Origin: GCA-2689995 sp964529325
GTDB taxonomy: Bacteria; Fidelibacterota; Marinisomatia; SCGC-AAA003-L08; GCA-2689995
DNA length: 40,715 bases
NCBI GenBank assembly: GCA_964529325.1
Contig: CAZGWH010000012.1
Coordinates: 1 to 40,715, forward strand
Direction: 5' to 3'
A program made the position numbers and the translations under genes. This document shows positions 24,474-33,218 of the stretch, piece after piece (the first letter of the stretch is position 1; each line of letters begins with the position of its first letter). Below the pieces are notes generated by a model. That model did no database searches. It worked only from the letters and a program-made list of their open reading frames with translations, and had not been told where the DNA came from.

Positions 24474-26433
24474 AATTATTTTATTTATTCTAATTTTATC
24501 GCTTTTATTTTCTTTACCAAATTCAAAAAAAAATTGTGTTACCTGTCATATAACTTGGAGTAATGAATTACCTCACGATTTTTTAAAAAAAGAAAACTCA
24601 CATCATATATTAGATGGTATTCCTTCACTTGTTTCAACAAAAGAAATGTGCTATTCATGTCACGATGGTTATGTTGTTGATAGCAGAAAATATTTTATTG
24701 ATGAAGATAATCATTTAGGAGAAAAAATTGAAATCACTAACTTACCTTTAAATAACCAAAATAAAATATATTGTGGTACATGTCATACACCGCATAACTC
24801 AGAAATGGTCGAAACAATAAGCTATGCTCCCTTTTTACGAGAAAATATTAATGATAGTCAATTATGTATATCTTGCCATGAAAATAATATATTAAAACAT
24901 AATAATCATCCGATTCATGTTAAACAAAATAATTTCCCAAAAGCATTAGCTACCAGTAAAGTAAATGAAAATGTTGAATGTATGACTTGTCATAATATTC
25001 ATAATCATCAACCAACAAAATTGACAATAGAACATAATTCCTCTACTTTATGCAATGAATGTCACTCTAACCAATTCGCAATTGAATTATCAGACCATGA
25101 TTTCCGATATTTAGAGAACGGTAATTCTATAAATGATATTTGTAGTGGGTGCCATCTTGTACATGAAAGAAATGAAAACTTTTTATGGGCAAATAATTTA
25201 ACAGAAAACAATAATAGTTTTTGTTTAAATTGTCATAGTGAAAAAGGATTAGGAAAAAATAAATTAATAAATAACCATGCTCACCCGATTGACACTAAGA
25301 TTATTAAAGAATGTATTGATCCAGAAATTAGTGGAAATAATCGTGAAATTCAATGTTTGTCTTGCCATAACCCGCATGAATGGTCTAATAACCATTTCAA
25401 TTTGACAGAAACAAATGAAGAAGGGAACTCTTTAACATCTTTTTTAAAAATACCTGATGATTCAAATGGTACTCTATGTATTTCCTGCCACCAAAATGAG
25501 TCTGACATAATTTATTCTGATCATTCAACAAAAAGAGAGGGATTTCAAAATATTTTATTTAATGAACAGGATAATAAAGGCCAATGTACAGTTTGTCATA
25601 ATACACACTCAGATGATTATCAATTTACAAAGGATACTATCGAAGTTAGTAAAACGACAACTTTATGTTTAGCATGTCATGAAAATAATGATTTAATTAC
25701 TAATATTGGTTCACATTCACACCCCATCGGAGTGGAATTTCCAAAGCACAGCCTTCTACCAGGAATAAAAAATAATGATAATATTATTGGATGCGAAACT
25801 TGTCATGATCCTCATAAATGGGGTCAAAATATAACAGAAAATAATGGGCATGATTTAAATGGCGATGGAGCTTCCTCATTTTTAAGAATTCCAACAGATG
25901 TAAATTCAGATTTATGTGGCTCATGTCACACAAAAGAAATGGCAGTTAATGGTAGTAAACATGATTTAAGTATTATGATAGATAATTCAACTAATAAAAA
26001 TGCGTGCAGTGGATGCCACAGCACACATAATGCAATATCACAGCATGACTTATTAGATACTTTAGCGATAAATCATAAATCTATTGGGGAACAACATTGC
26101 CTATCTTGCCATGAAAAAAATGGAATAGCAGAAAAAATGATTCCAGAGATTTCAACACATCCCATAAAAAATATTTTTTTAAAATTTTTACCAAACTTAC
26201 TATCTAAAAATACTAAACTCAAAACCATTGACTGTTTAACTTGTCATGACCCGCATTACTGGTCATTCAATAAAAACTTTAATAATAATAACTCTTTTAT
26301 TAAAAATGGAAATATAAAAACATCATTTTTAAAAGAACATAATTATGAATCTAATTGTCAGGAATGCCATGATATAAATGGAATTTGGAAATATCTTTAT
26401 TTCCATGATACTGAAAAAAGAAAACAATTCTAA
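24466..26433 (+). CDS. 18-heme c-type cytochrome
   Basis: The 655-residue protein has a signal peptide (IILFILILSLLFSLPNS) and 18 CXXCH motifs spread evenly: CVTCH, CYSCH, CGTCH, CISCH, CMTCH, CNECH, CSGCH, CLNCH, CLSCH, CISCH, CTVCH, CLACH, CETCH, CGSCH, CSGCH, CLSCH, CLTCH, CQECH. Internal units repeat (CHDPHKW, CHDPHYW and CHNPHEW after the motif, and SHPI/THPI-type His before it), so it probably arose by duplication of a doubled-heme module of about 140-200 residues. No anchor or sorting tag is visible. It is the richest heme protein in the window and a candidate long electron wire across the periplasm or on the surface. It overlaps both neighbouring propeller genes. Confidence 0.9.
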   Translation: MNKIILFILILSLLFSLPNSKKNCVTCHITWSNELPHDFLKKENSHHILDGIPSLVSTKEMCYSCHDGYVVDSRKYFIDEDNHLGEKIEITNLPLNNQNKIYCGTCHTPHNSEMVETISYAPFLRENINDSQLCISCHENNILKHNNHPIHVKQNNFPKALATSKVNENVECMTCHNIHNHQPTKLTIEHNSSTLCNECHSNQFAIELSDHDFRYLENGNSINDICSGCHLVHERNENFLWANNLTENNNSFCLNCHSEKGLGKNKLINNHAHPIDTKIIKECIDPEISGNNREIQCLSCHNPHEWSNNHFNLTETNEEGNSLTSFLKIPDDSNGTLCISCHQNESDIIYSDHSTKREGFQNILFNEQDNKGQCTVCHNTHSDDYQFTKDTIEVSKTTTLCLACHENNDLITNIGSHSHPIGVEFPKHSLLPGIKNNDNIIGCETCHDPHKWGQNITENNGHDLNGDGASSFLRIPTDVNSDLCGSCHTKEMAVNGSKHDLSIMIDNSTNKNACSGCHSTHNAISQHDLLDTLAINHKSIGEQHCLSCHEKNGIAEKMIPEISTHPIKNIFLKFLPNLLSKNTKLKTIDCLTCHDPHYWSFNKNFNNNNSFIKNGNIKTSFLKEHNYESNCQECHDINGIWKYLYFHDTEKRKQF

Positions 26434-27374
26434 TGAAATATTTTGTTAAACTATTAATATTGTTATTTTCTATTAGCTGTTACAATCCACCTCAAACAGG
26501 TTTAATCTATAATCATGAAAATATAAAAGTTTCACATATAATTACCCCAGGACCAGCACCAATTAATTCTATTTTAGATGGCACGATTGCATTACTTTGG
26601 AAAAGATGTGAATACCCTAAAATATTAAAAGTTGGTGGAATGACCATTCTTGAAGATGGTCGATTATTAATTTCGGATATGGTCTCAAATGAAATTATTA
26701 TATTCCCAGCTAATTTTTCTGATTGTGAAAATATTGATTATTATCTAAATGCGTCTATTGGTAAACCAATAGATATTTCAAATAATGACAAACATATCTT
26801 TATTTTAGATGGATTAAAAAAAATTATTTACCAATTAGATTATGACCTATCACTCGTAAATAAAATCCCATTATCATTTTCAAAAAAACCTTCTAAAATT
26901 CATATTTATAGTCAATTCATATTTATTATTGATTCAACTGCACATTCTATTTTCATGCTAGATTATAAGGGTAATTTATTAAAGAAAATTACATCAATTG
27001 ATGATAATAGTTTATTCTTTCCAATCGATATTATCTCGTCCTTAAATGATACATATTATATAATTGATGGTATTCAGCGAAAATTATTTCATGTTGATTC
27101 AGAATTTATTATTTCACCAAGTTCATTGAATAATCAAACTCTAACCCAATTCCCTAGTACGATTCAAGAAAATAAGGATGGAATTATTTTTCTAAATGAT
27201 ATGGTAATGGGTAAAGTGCAAATTTTATTTCCAAATGGAAAAACTTTTGATCAAATTGATGATAAATTCATAAATAAATTTTCACCAACGGCAATACAAT
27301 TAATAGATAATAATCATATTGTCATTTTTAATTCAAATGACCATTCCCTTTATTTTGTAGAAATAACAATATGA
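26433..27374 (+). CDS. Beta-propeller (NHL-like) protein, possible lipoprotein
   Basis: The 313-residue protein has an N-terminal signal (LLILLFSISC), where Cys17 may be lipidated, although Ser at the -3 position is not ideal. Repeating units such as MTILEDGRLLISDMV, FIFIIDSTAHSIFMLDYKG and GIIFLNDMVMGKVQILFPNG indicate a propeller of NHL or 6-bladed type. Conservation is weaker than in the first propeller of the locus. It sits directly before the beta-barrel gene and overlaps it by four bases (ATGA). I infer an outer-membrane-associated partner of the porin-cytochrome complex. It could face either side of the membrane. No catalytic residues are recognised. Confidence 0.75.
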   Translation: MKYFVKLLILLFSISCYNPPQTGLIYNHENIKVSHIITPGPAPINSILDGTIALLWKRCEYPKILKVGGMTILEDGRLLISDMVSNEIIIFPANFSDCENIDYYLNASIGKPIDISNNDKHIFILDGLKKIIYQLDYDLSLVNKIPLSFSKKPSKIHIYSQFIFIIDSTAHSIFMLDYKGNLLKKITSIDDNSLFFPIDIISSLNDTYYIIDGIQRKLFHVDSEFIISPSSLNNQTLTQFPSTIQENKDGIIFLNDMVMGKVQILFPNGKTFDQIDDKFINKFSPTAIQLIDNNHIVIFNSNDHSLYFVEITI

Positions 27375-28936
27375 TACGAATAATTTTATTCTATATTTTA
27401 TTTTTTAGTTTTTGTTATAGCCAAAATAATATCCATTCTTATTTTGAATCTCAAATTTTAACTGAATTTGATTCTACTAAATCTATAAATAATAACATTG
27501 GGTCTTTTATTCGATTTAATACCAAAATTAAAGGTAAGAATAATTTATTTAAGAATACATATTCAATTTCAGGGGGTGGAATATTCTTAGAAAACTTTAA
27601 TATTTCTAAAAATAATTTTTCACCCGAATGGGATATGAAATCTTTTTTCACTCCGCTTACTAATTTAAATTTCAGATTATTTTCAAGAAATATTCAATAT
27701 TCTCCAACTCAATATATTACCTATCCAGAAAGCAAATCTGAATCAATTCACGGTGTAGAGATTCAATATGAAATTAAAAATAATTCGACCATATTATTCC
27801 AAAATGGTATTAGAAATTTGATAAATAAAAAAAAAACAACAACATACAATTATTCAAATATAGAGCTTCAACATCGAACAAAGCTTGCTTCAGTTATTTT
27901 AATTGGAAATATTAATTCAAATGATTCTATCAAATATTATAATCAAAAATTGATATTAAATTCAAAATTAAGTAATGGATGGCAAAACTTTATTTATTTA
28001 GCTAACAATAATGAATTATTTCAATATAAAAACATTTCAACAACTGGGATTATACCACTATATTCTAATCATTTTATTCAATGGGACTTTAATAAAGGAA
28101 TTAGCTCAATTAATCAAAACTCAGTAATTTCTCAAGAATATATATTTAAATATGAGTATAAACTTTCGCCTATTTTTTCAATAGAAAATAAAATAAAAAA
28201 TGAATGGTATAATATTAATGAAATTGATATATCTCATTGGAGACAATATCAAACTGGTATTATTTGGAATTCTCATAATTCCTTTTTAAAAACATTAGGT
28301 GGTATATCCTTTGGATTTAGAGAAGATGCAATATTTGGTAATGGTCCTGCAACATATATCGATATTTTATGTAATTATACTCAACTTCACAATAATTTTA
28401 TATCCTTACAACTTACAAATATATTAAATACTTCAACTTTATCACCAATTGAAAATAAAAAAATTGAAAAAATGTACTATGAAATTGACAATAAAATAGA
28501 TATAAACTCTGAAATCTACCCAACTAATATTTTAACTCCAGGAGTTAATTTATATGTAAACTCTCATTTAGGTTCAGATTTAACCTATTCACCTGATACT
28601 CTTCAAAATATTATAAATAGTAGTATTTATTCTCGTTTTAGATATAAAACAACATTTTTAAAATTATCCGTAACAAATCAATTTGACTTAAATTTGAAAT
28701 CTGGAAAAAATATATATTCGTGTGATTATTCTCTTCACCCAATAAATTTAATTTCGTTTACAGGTTTTTTTCGATATCAAAATAATGATGGAAATGAATT
28801 TATAAATTTTAGAACAACTTCAAAAATATTACTAGGTAATAACTCTATTAATTTTGATATATATCATTCTGGATTAATTAGTAATATAGGGAAAATCAAT
28901 ACCCAAATATTGATTCGCTTTATTAGGAGATTTTAG
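27371..28936 (+). CDS. Outer-membrane beta-barrel, porin of a porin-cytochrome conduit
   Basis: The 521-residue protein has a signal peptide (ILFYILFFSFCYSQ) followed by alternating polar/hydrophobic strands typical of a large barrel, for example NTKIKGKNNLFKNTYSIS, KLILNSKLSNGWQNFIYLA and FLKLSVTNQFDLNLK. It ends in an aromatic residue (QILIRFIRRF), as outer-membrane barrels often do. There is no TonB plug and no heme motif. Barrels of similar size placed between multiheme cytochrome genes are the MtrB/OmbB-type sheaths that let cytochromes cross the outer membrane. The sequence itself is too divergent for me to name the family. It overlaps the propeller gene before it and shares one base with the cytochrome gene after it. 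Confidence 0.78.
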   Translation: MIRIILFYILFFSFCYSQNNIHSYFESQILTEFDSTKSINNNIGSFIRFNTKIKGKNNLFKNTYSISGGGIFLENFNISKNNFSPEWDMKSFFTPLTNLNFRLFSRNIQYSPTQYITYPESKSESIHGVEIQYEIKNNSTILFQNGIRNLINKKKTTTYNYSNIELQHRTKLASVILIGNINSNDSIKYYNQKLILNSKLSNGWQNFIYLANNNELFQYKNISTTGIIPLYSNHFIQWDFNKGISSINQNSVISQEYIFKYEYKLSPIFSIENKIKNEWYNINEIDISHWRQYQTGIIWNSHNSFLKTLGGISFGFREDAIFGNGPATYIDILCNYTQLHNNFISLQLTNILNTSTLSPIENKKIEKMYYEIDNKIDINSEIYPTNILTPGVNLYVNSHLGSDLTYSPDTLQNIINSSIYSRFRYKTTFLKLSVTNQFDLNLKSGKNIYSCDYSLHPINLISFTGFFRYQNNDGNEFINFRTTSKILLGNNSINFDIYHSGLISNIGKINTQILIRFIRRF

Positions 28937-30309
28937 TGAAAATTATTATGATGATATTAATTTCACAATTTTTATTCCCTAATTTAATACCGAATGGAAT
29001 AATTAATTCTCCACATCATTTTAATAAATTTAATAAAACAGATTTATCATTATGTAGGAGTTGCCATATTTCAGAAGGAGAATTAGCAGATTCAACTAAA
29101 AATTTTAATTCTGACGATTTATGCTTGAATTGCCATAATGAAATTTTTGCTAAATATTTTGATAATGATTTAATTAATGATACGAAAAAAATAGACTTAA
29201 ATAAATTTTCACATCATTTTAATATTGGGCAAGAAGATGAGATTCATTGTATCGATTGCCATAACCCACACGATAATTCAAAGGGTAATTTTTTACGAGA
29301 AATACAACATGAATTATGTCTAAAATGCCATATAGAGCAAAACGAAATTTTATCAGTTCATAAATCTCCATTAAATTCAACAAAACTACAAAATAAGGAT
29401 ATAAAATGTAGTTCATGTCACGATATCCACTTAATATCATCCCATAAATCATTGTTAACAAAATCCGAAAATCATCTGTGTTTAGAATGTCATGATGGTA
29501 ATTCTCATAATTCAAATGAATATTCAAGCCAATTTGATTTAAACATTACAATTAATAAATTATACCCTCATATTACTTTAAATAATTCAGATAATAAAAG
29601 TTCTATCGAATCCGTAGTTTGTTCAGATTGTCATAATCCACACCAAAGTACAGAATTGAATAAAGGTCTGCTAGATGGTTCATTAAATGGTACTGATGGG
29701 ATTACATCATGGGGGTTGAGTGTTAAACATTCAACTTTTGAATATCAAATTTGTTATAAATGTCATTCATATTCAAATTTACAAACGACTAAAAATATAG
29801 CTGAATTATTAAAAAAAACAAATATGTCATTTCATCCCGTTGAAACTGTATCAAACAATATTAATGCAACTAAAAGTTTAAAATTAGGATGGGGTAATGC
29901 ATCAATAATGAATTGCTCAGACTGCCATGGTAATGATAATCCTTTTGGGGTTAAAGGTATTCATGGATCAAATAATAAGGGGATTCTTAAGCAAAACTTT
30001 GAAAAGTCTCCCTTTACTTTAACATCAACACAGCAAGATAATGCTTTATGTTTTAAATGTCATGATAATAAATATATTACACAAAGTGCAGGCTTTAGAT
30101 GGCATAAATTGCATATTGATAGTGGCTATAACTGTTCAGCATGCCATGATTCACATGGTTCGAAAGACTATCCTTCATTGCTAAAGTTTAATTCAACCTT
30201 TATAAAACCGAATCCAAATGGAGAGTTTATTTTTAACAAACCCTCTTCAAATAGTGGTTCATGTACAATGACTTGCCATGGTCATATGCATAAAGATGTA
30301 AATTATTAA
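28936..30309 (+). CDS. 12-heme c-type cytochrome, last gene of the conduit locus
   Basis: The 457-residue protein starts with GTG, sharing a base with the barrel gene's TAG stop, behind a clear AGGAGA. A signal peptide-like start (IIMMILISQFLFP) precedes eleven CXXCH motifs (CRSCH, CLNCH, CIDCH, CLKCH, CSSCH, CLECH, CSDCH, CYKCH, CSDCH, CFKCH, CSACH) and a final CX3CH (CTMTCH). The first half repeats a doubled-heme unit (CIDCHNPHDNSKGNFL, CSSCHDIHLISSHKSLL) of the cytochrome c3/doubled-CXXCH type. With the barrel it forms the likely outer-membrane pair of the conduit. Whether it is the inner or outer cytochrome of the pair cannot be told. No T9SS tag or lipobox is present. Confidence 0.88.
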   Translation: MKIIMMILISQFLFPNLIPNGIINSPHHFNKFNKTDLSLCRSCHISEGELADSTKNFNSDDLCLNCHNEIFAKYFDNDLINDTKKIDLNKFSHHFNIGQEDEIHCIDCHNPHDNSKGNFLREIQHELCLKCHIEQNEILSVHKSPLNSTKLQNKDIKCSSCHDIHLISSHKSLLTKSENHLCLECHDGNSHNSNEYSSQFDLNITINKLYPHITLNNSDNKSSIESVVCSDCHNPHQSTELNKGLLDGSLNGTDGITSWGLSVKHSTFEYQICYKCHSYSNLQTTKNIAELLKKTNMSFHPVETVSNNINATKSLKLGWGNASIMNCSDCHGNDNPFGVKGIHGSNNKGILKQNFEKSPFTLTSTQQDNALCFKCHDNKYITQSAGFRWHKLHIDSGYNCSACHDSHGSKDYPSLLKFNSTFIKPNPNGEFIFNKPSSNSGSCTMTCHGHMHKDVNY

Positions 30310-30334
30310 TAATAAATTGATTTAAATAAAAAAA

Positions 30335-30355
30335 AAGGGCAGAAATCTGCCCCTT
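30335..30355 (-). terminator. Terminator between convergent genes, oriented mainly for the minus strand
   Basis: GGGCAGA (30337-30343) pairs with TCTGCCC (30346-30352), with A-rich bases before it. Read on the minus strand the stem is followed by a long T-run (the A-run at about 30327-30336). This suits the small Cys-rich gene at 30380-30682. On the plus strand the trailing bases are only moderately T-rich, so it may act weakly for the cytochrome operon as well. Confidence 0.8.
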
Positions 30356-30379
30356 ATAATTATTATTTAAAATGTGTAT

Positions 30380-30682
30380 TTACCAGAATTTCCACCAAGA
30401 TGTTTTCCCAGCTTTGCTTTTACACTTTCCACCACATTTTTCTTTATTTTTACATTGAGCTTTTTCTTCTTCAGTTTTTAAACCTTTTTTACAACATTTG
30501 CTCTCAGCACCTTTATTTTTACATGCAATTGGATTTTGTTCTTCAACATTATCTTTTTTACATGCATGAATTTTATCCTCGCCAACTTGTTCAGTTTTTG
30601 AATCATTTGCTGATTGAGTAAATACTGGATTTAATATTACTAGACAAAAGCAACCCAATATTAAAATTATTTTTTTCATCAT
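30380..30682 (-). CDS. Small secreted Cys/Lys-rich protein of unknown function
   Basis: The 100-residue protein has a signal peptide (IILILGCFCLVILNPVFTQ), then a charged segment with seven cysteines in the mature part (HACKK, IACKN, SKCCKK, AQCKN, EKCGGKCKS). It ends in an aromatic cluster, SWWKFW. None of the cysteines forms a CXXCH heme site. The pattern suggests metal binding or disulfide cross-links. A GC dipeptide early in the signal might alternatively be a lipobox, but the hydrophobic stretch before it is short. It lies convergent to the cytochrome locus, downstream of the BNR/dockerin gene on the same strand. No family is recognised. Confidence 0.65.
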   Translation of the reverse strand: MMKKIILILGCFCLVILNPVFTQSANDSKTEQVGEDKIHACKKDNVEEQNPIACKNKGAESKCCKKGLKTEEEKAQCKNKEKCGGKCKSKAGKTSWWKFW

Positions 30683-30751
30683 TTTCCTTGTTTATTTTAT
30701 TTTAAAATTCTAATTATGTTACAATAACATCAAAGGGAAAAAGTTCCAAGA

Positions 30752-33202
30752 TTAATTTTGTAAAATAATATTGACCAATAAAACAACATCTGTTATATTT
30801 ATTAGACCATCTTCATTTATATCTGCTGTTAATGCTTGATTTTCCACAGGTGTTAAATTACCCAGAATAAAGTTTACAAGTATAATAATATCCTGAATAT
30901 TTTTTACTTGGTCACTGTTAATATCACCAATTTCATAATTATATCCTCCAGTTATAATAAAATCCCAAATTCCACGACCATAAGTACCAAATCGAGCTGT
31001 ATTTATTTCATCTATATATTCGACGGACCAATAAGTTTGGTCAGGAGCACCAAGACCAGAAATATCATACCATTCACCTGTAATTGCGGTCCATACATAA
31101 GGGCCTACTTCAGTCGCTCCAAATACAAGTTCATCATCAATAGAACCCGAAATAGTAAATACTAATGTATTTGGTAAACCTTCATTCATTGGTTCAAATG
31201 AATTACCATTATTATATGACACATAAACTCCAGGATTTGAATAACCACTTCCTGCAATAATTACTTTACCCAATTCAATATATGATGGTAAAATTGATGA
31301 GCCATAAAAATAATGTGGTTCTGGTCCAGAGAATGTAGATGTCAATTCCCAATCTAATCCCCCATTTTCTGAATGATAAAAATTTCCATTATAAGTCGAA
31401 ACATACATGTATTGTGAGTTTAATGGTGAATGTGCAATCGCTGTAATTGTACTATTAAAATTATATGAAAATTCTTCAGCCGAAATTGAATTTCCATTTG
31501 CAGTTAATTCAATAATTTTATGTCCACCTGTCAATGAGCCACCCGCTAAATAACATTTATTTGGAATAGCTGGATGTTCAACAATGGGTGGCATCCATAA
31601 ATACCCTTCACCTTGAAATTCCCAAGAAGTCCAATTATCAATCGGATATTGATAATATGAAATAAACCCAGGATAAACTATCCAGATAGATTCTCCTCCA
31701 TTAGAAGATGATAAATGACCATAATCTCCACTGATGAGCTGTGTAAAATTCAATATTCCTTCATCATTATTTAGACTTCGTTGAAGACCTTGATCTTGAG
31801 CCCCAGCCCAAATTAAATTAGGATATGATTCCATTGTATATGTTGAATAATACTGACTAACTCCTAGTCCATCCATTGATAGATTATCAACATTTGCCAA
31901 TTGACTATTTGACCAATATAATCCTCCATCAGTCGAAATTAATGCAAATTCTTGATTATTTTCAGGGTCAACAAACCAACGAATTTCTGGAATATCTGCA
32001 TGTAAATAATTATAAGGATCATTATAATAATCATACCAATTATTAACTAATCCCCAACTATTACCACCATTCGTAGATTTGTAAACATCAATTCCACCCA
32101 TTGCAACAAAATTTGGATTAATATTTGAAGAGTTAAAACTATTTATACCAAATAAATATGTTCCAGATTGAGTTTTTTGCTCCCACGAATTACCACCATT
32201 TGAAGAATAGAACAAATCATCATTTATTTTTGCGTAAATAAATACTTCACTATTATTTATTCCACCTGTTAATCGTACATCACCATTTAAATTAGAAGCT
32301 ATATTACTTACCAACACTAAATCAAAAGATTCGTCAAAAGTAAATATCTCATCATCCATTTGAATATAAATTAAAGCATTTTCTTGATAACGAGGAGTCC
32401 AAATATCAATATGAGAAACAGTTCTTGCTGTTGTCCATTCTTTTGTAAATGTTTCTCCCAAATCAGTAGAAACATAGATTGAACTAACTTCTTGCCATGT
32501 CGTATTATTCCACTCCTTTGCTAATAGAAAAATAGTATTTTCAGTATTATTTTGAACAATTGTTCTTTTAATATTTCCCCAAGATTGAATATTTTCAAGC
32601 CCCTCGCTTTCTTCAATAACTATTCCATCATTATCGGTAAAATAAAATCGAGAACTTCCTGTACCAATTAATAATCGCCTCAGATTATTATTCTCAATGA
32701 GTCTTAACATTGTAATATTAGGCAACTTCATATAATCATTTAAAGATTCCCAATTTTCGCCATCAATAGTGCCACGCCAAATATTACCGCCAGAAGAACC
32801 ACAATAAATTAAATTATTATTTAAATCAACTTCAGAAGTATGAATTCGTCCCGATAAATTATTACTGCCTTTTTCTTCCCAATAACCCTGAATTTCTCTT
32901 GATTGGAAATTTCTAAATTGATGATTATCAAAATTCATTGATAATCTTTGGCGTTGTTCTGTTTTTAATATTGATTTTTCTCTTCTATAATTAGCATCAG
33001 AATTCTTCCAATCAAAATCTGGAGCTGTTTTATGCATCTGATTATAATATTCTTTTCTCCCCTTTTTAAATATTTTTCGATCTTTCTTCTTTTGAATTAT
33101 TTCTGTTGGAACAGGGAATTTTCCATTAGCGACTTGGCTATAATTTGAATAAAAACAAATCATACAAAATGAAATAAATAGAATAATTATCGTTTTTTTC
33201 AT
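30752..33202 (-). CDS. Large secreted BNR/sortilin-type propeller protein with dockerin-like C-terminus
   Basis: The ATG at 33202 (816 residues) is preferred over an earlier frame start. AAAGGAAATTTT precedes it and it begins a good signal peptide (KKTIIILFISFCMICFY). The body has BNR/Vps10-like blades with Asp-box-like turns (SSNGGNSWE, STNGGNSWG, SENGGLDWE, SYNNGNSFE), as in exo-glycoside-binding or sortilin-like propellers. The last 70 residues carry two dockerin-like calcium repeats (GDINSDQVKNIQDIIILVN and ADINEDGLINITDVVLLVN), the same tail type as the protease at 10675. It is secreted and likely cell-surface or extracellular. The ligand is unknown. It starts 16 bases after queC ends and may be read with it, though the functions do not obviously match. 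Confidence 0.8.
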   Translation of the reverse strand: MKKTIIILFISFCMICFYSNYSQVANGKFPVPTEIIQKKKDRKIFKKGRKEYYNQMHKTAPDFDWKNSDANYRREKSILKTEQRQRLSMNFDNHQFRNFQSREIQGYWEEKGSNNLSGRIHTSEVDLNNNLIYCGSSGGNIWRGTIDGENWESLNDYMKLPNITMLRLIENNNLRRLLIGTGSSRFYFTDNDGIVIEESEGLENIQSWGNIKRTIVQNNTENTIFLLAKEWNNTTWQEVSSIYVSTDLGETFTKEWTTARTVSHIDIWTPRYQENALIYIQMDDEIFTFDESFDLVLVSNIASNLNGDVRLTGGINNSEVFIYAKINDDLFYSSNGGNSWEQKTQSGTYLFGINSFNSSNINPNFVAMGGIDVYKSTNGGNSWGLVNNWYDYYNDPYNYLHADIPEIRWFVDPENNQEFALISTDGGLYWSNSQLANVDNLSMDGLGVSQYYSTYTMESYPNLIWAGAQDQGLQRSLNNDEGILNFTQLISGDYGHLSSSNGGESIWIVYPGFISYYQYPIDNWTSWEFQGEGYLWMPPIVEHPAIPNKCYLAGGSLTGGHKIIELTANGNSISAEEFSYNFNSTITAIAHSPLNSQYMYVSTYNGNFYHSENGGLDWELTSTFSGPEPHYFYGSSILPSYIELGKVIIAGSGYSNPGVYVSYNNGNSFEPMNEGLPNTLVFTISGSIDDELVFGATEVGPYVWTAITGEWYDISGLGAPDQTYWSVEYIDEINTARFGTYGRGIWDFIITGGYNYEIGDINSDQVKNIQDIIILVNFILGNLTPVENQALTADINEDGLINITDVVLLVNIILQN

Positions 33203-33218
33203 AAAATTTCCTTTTAAT

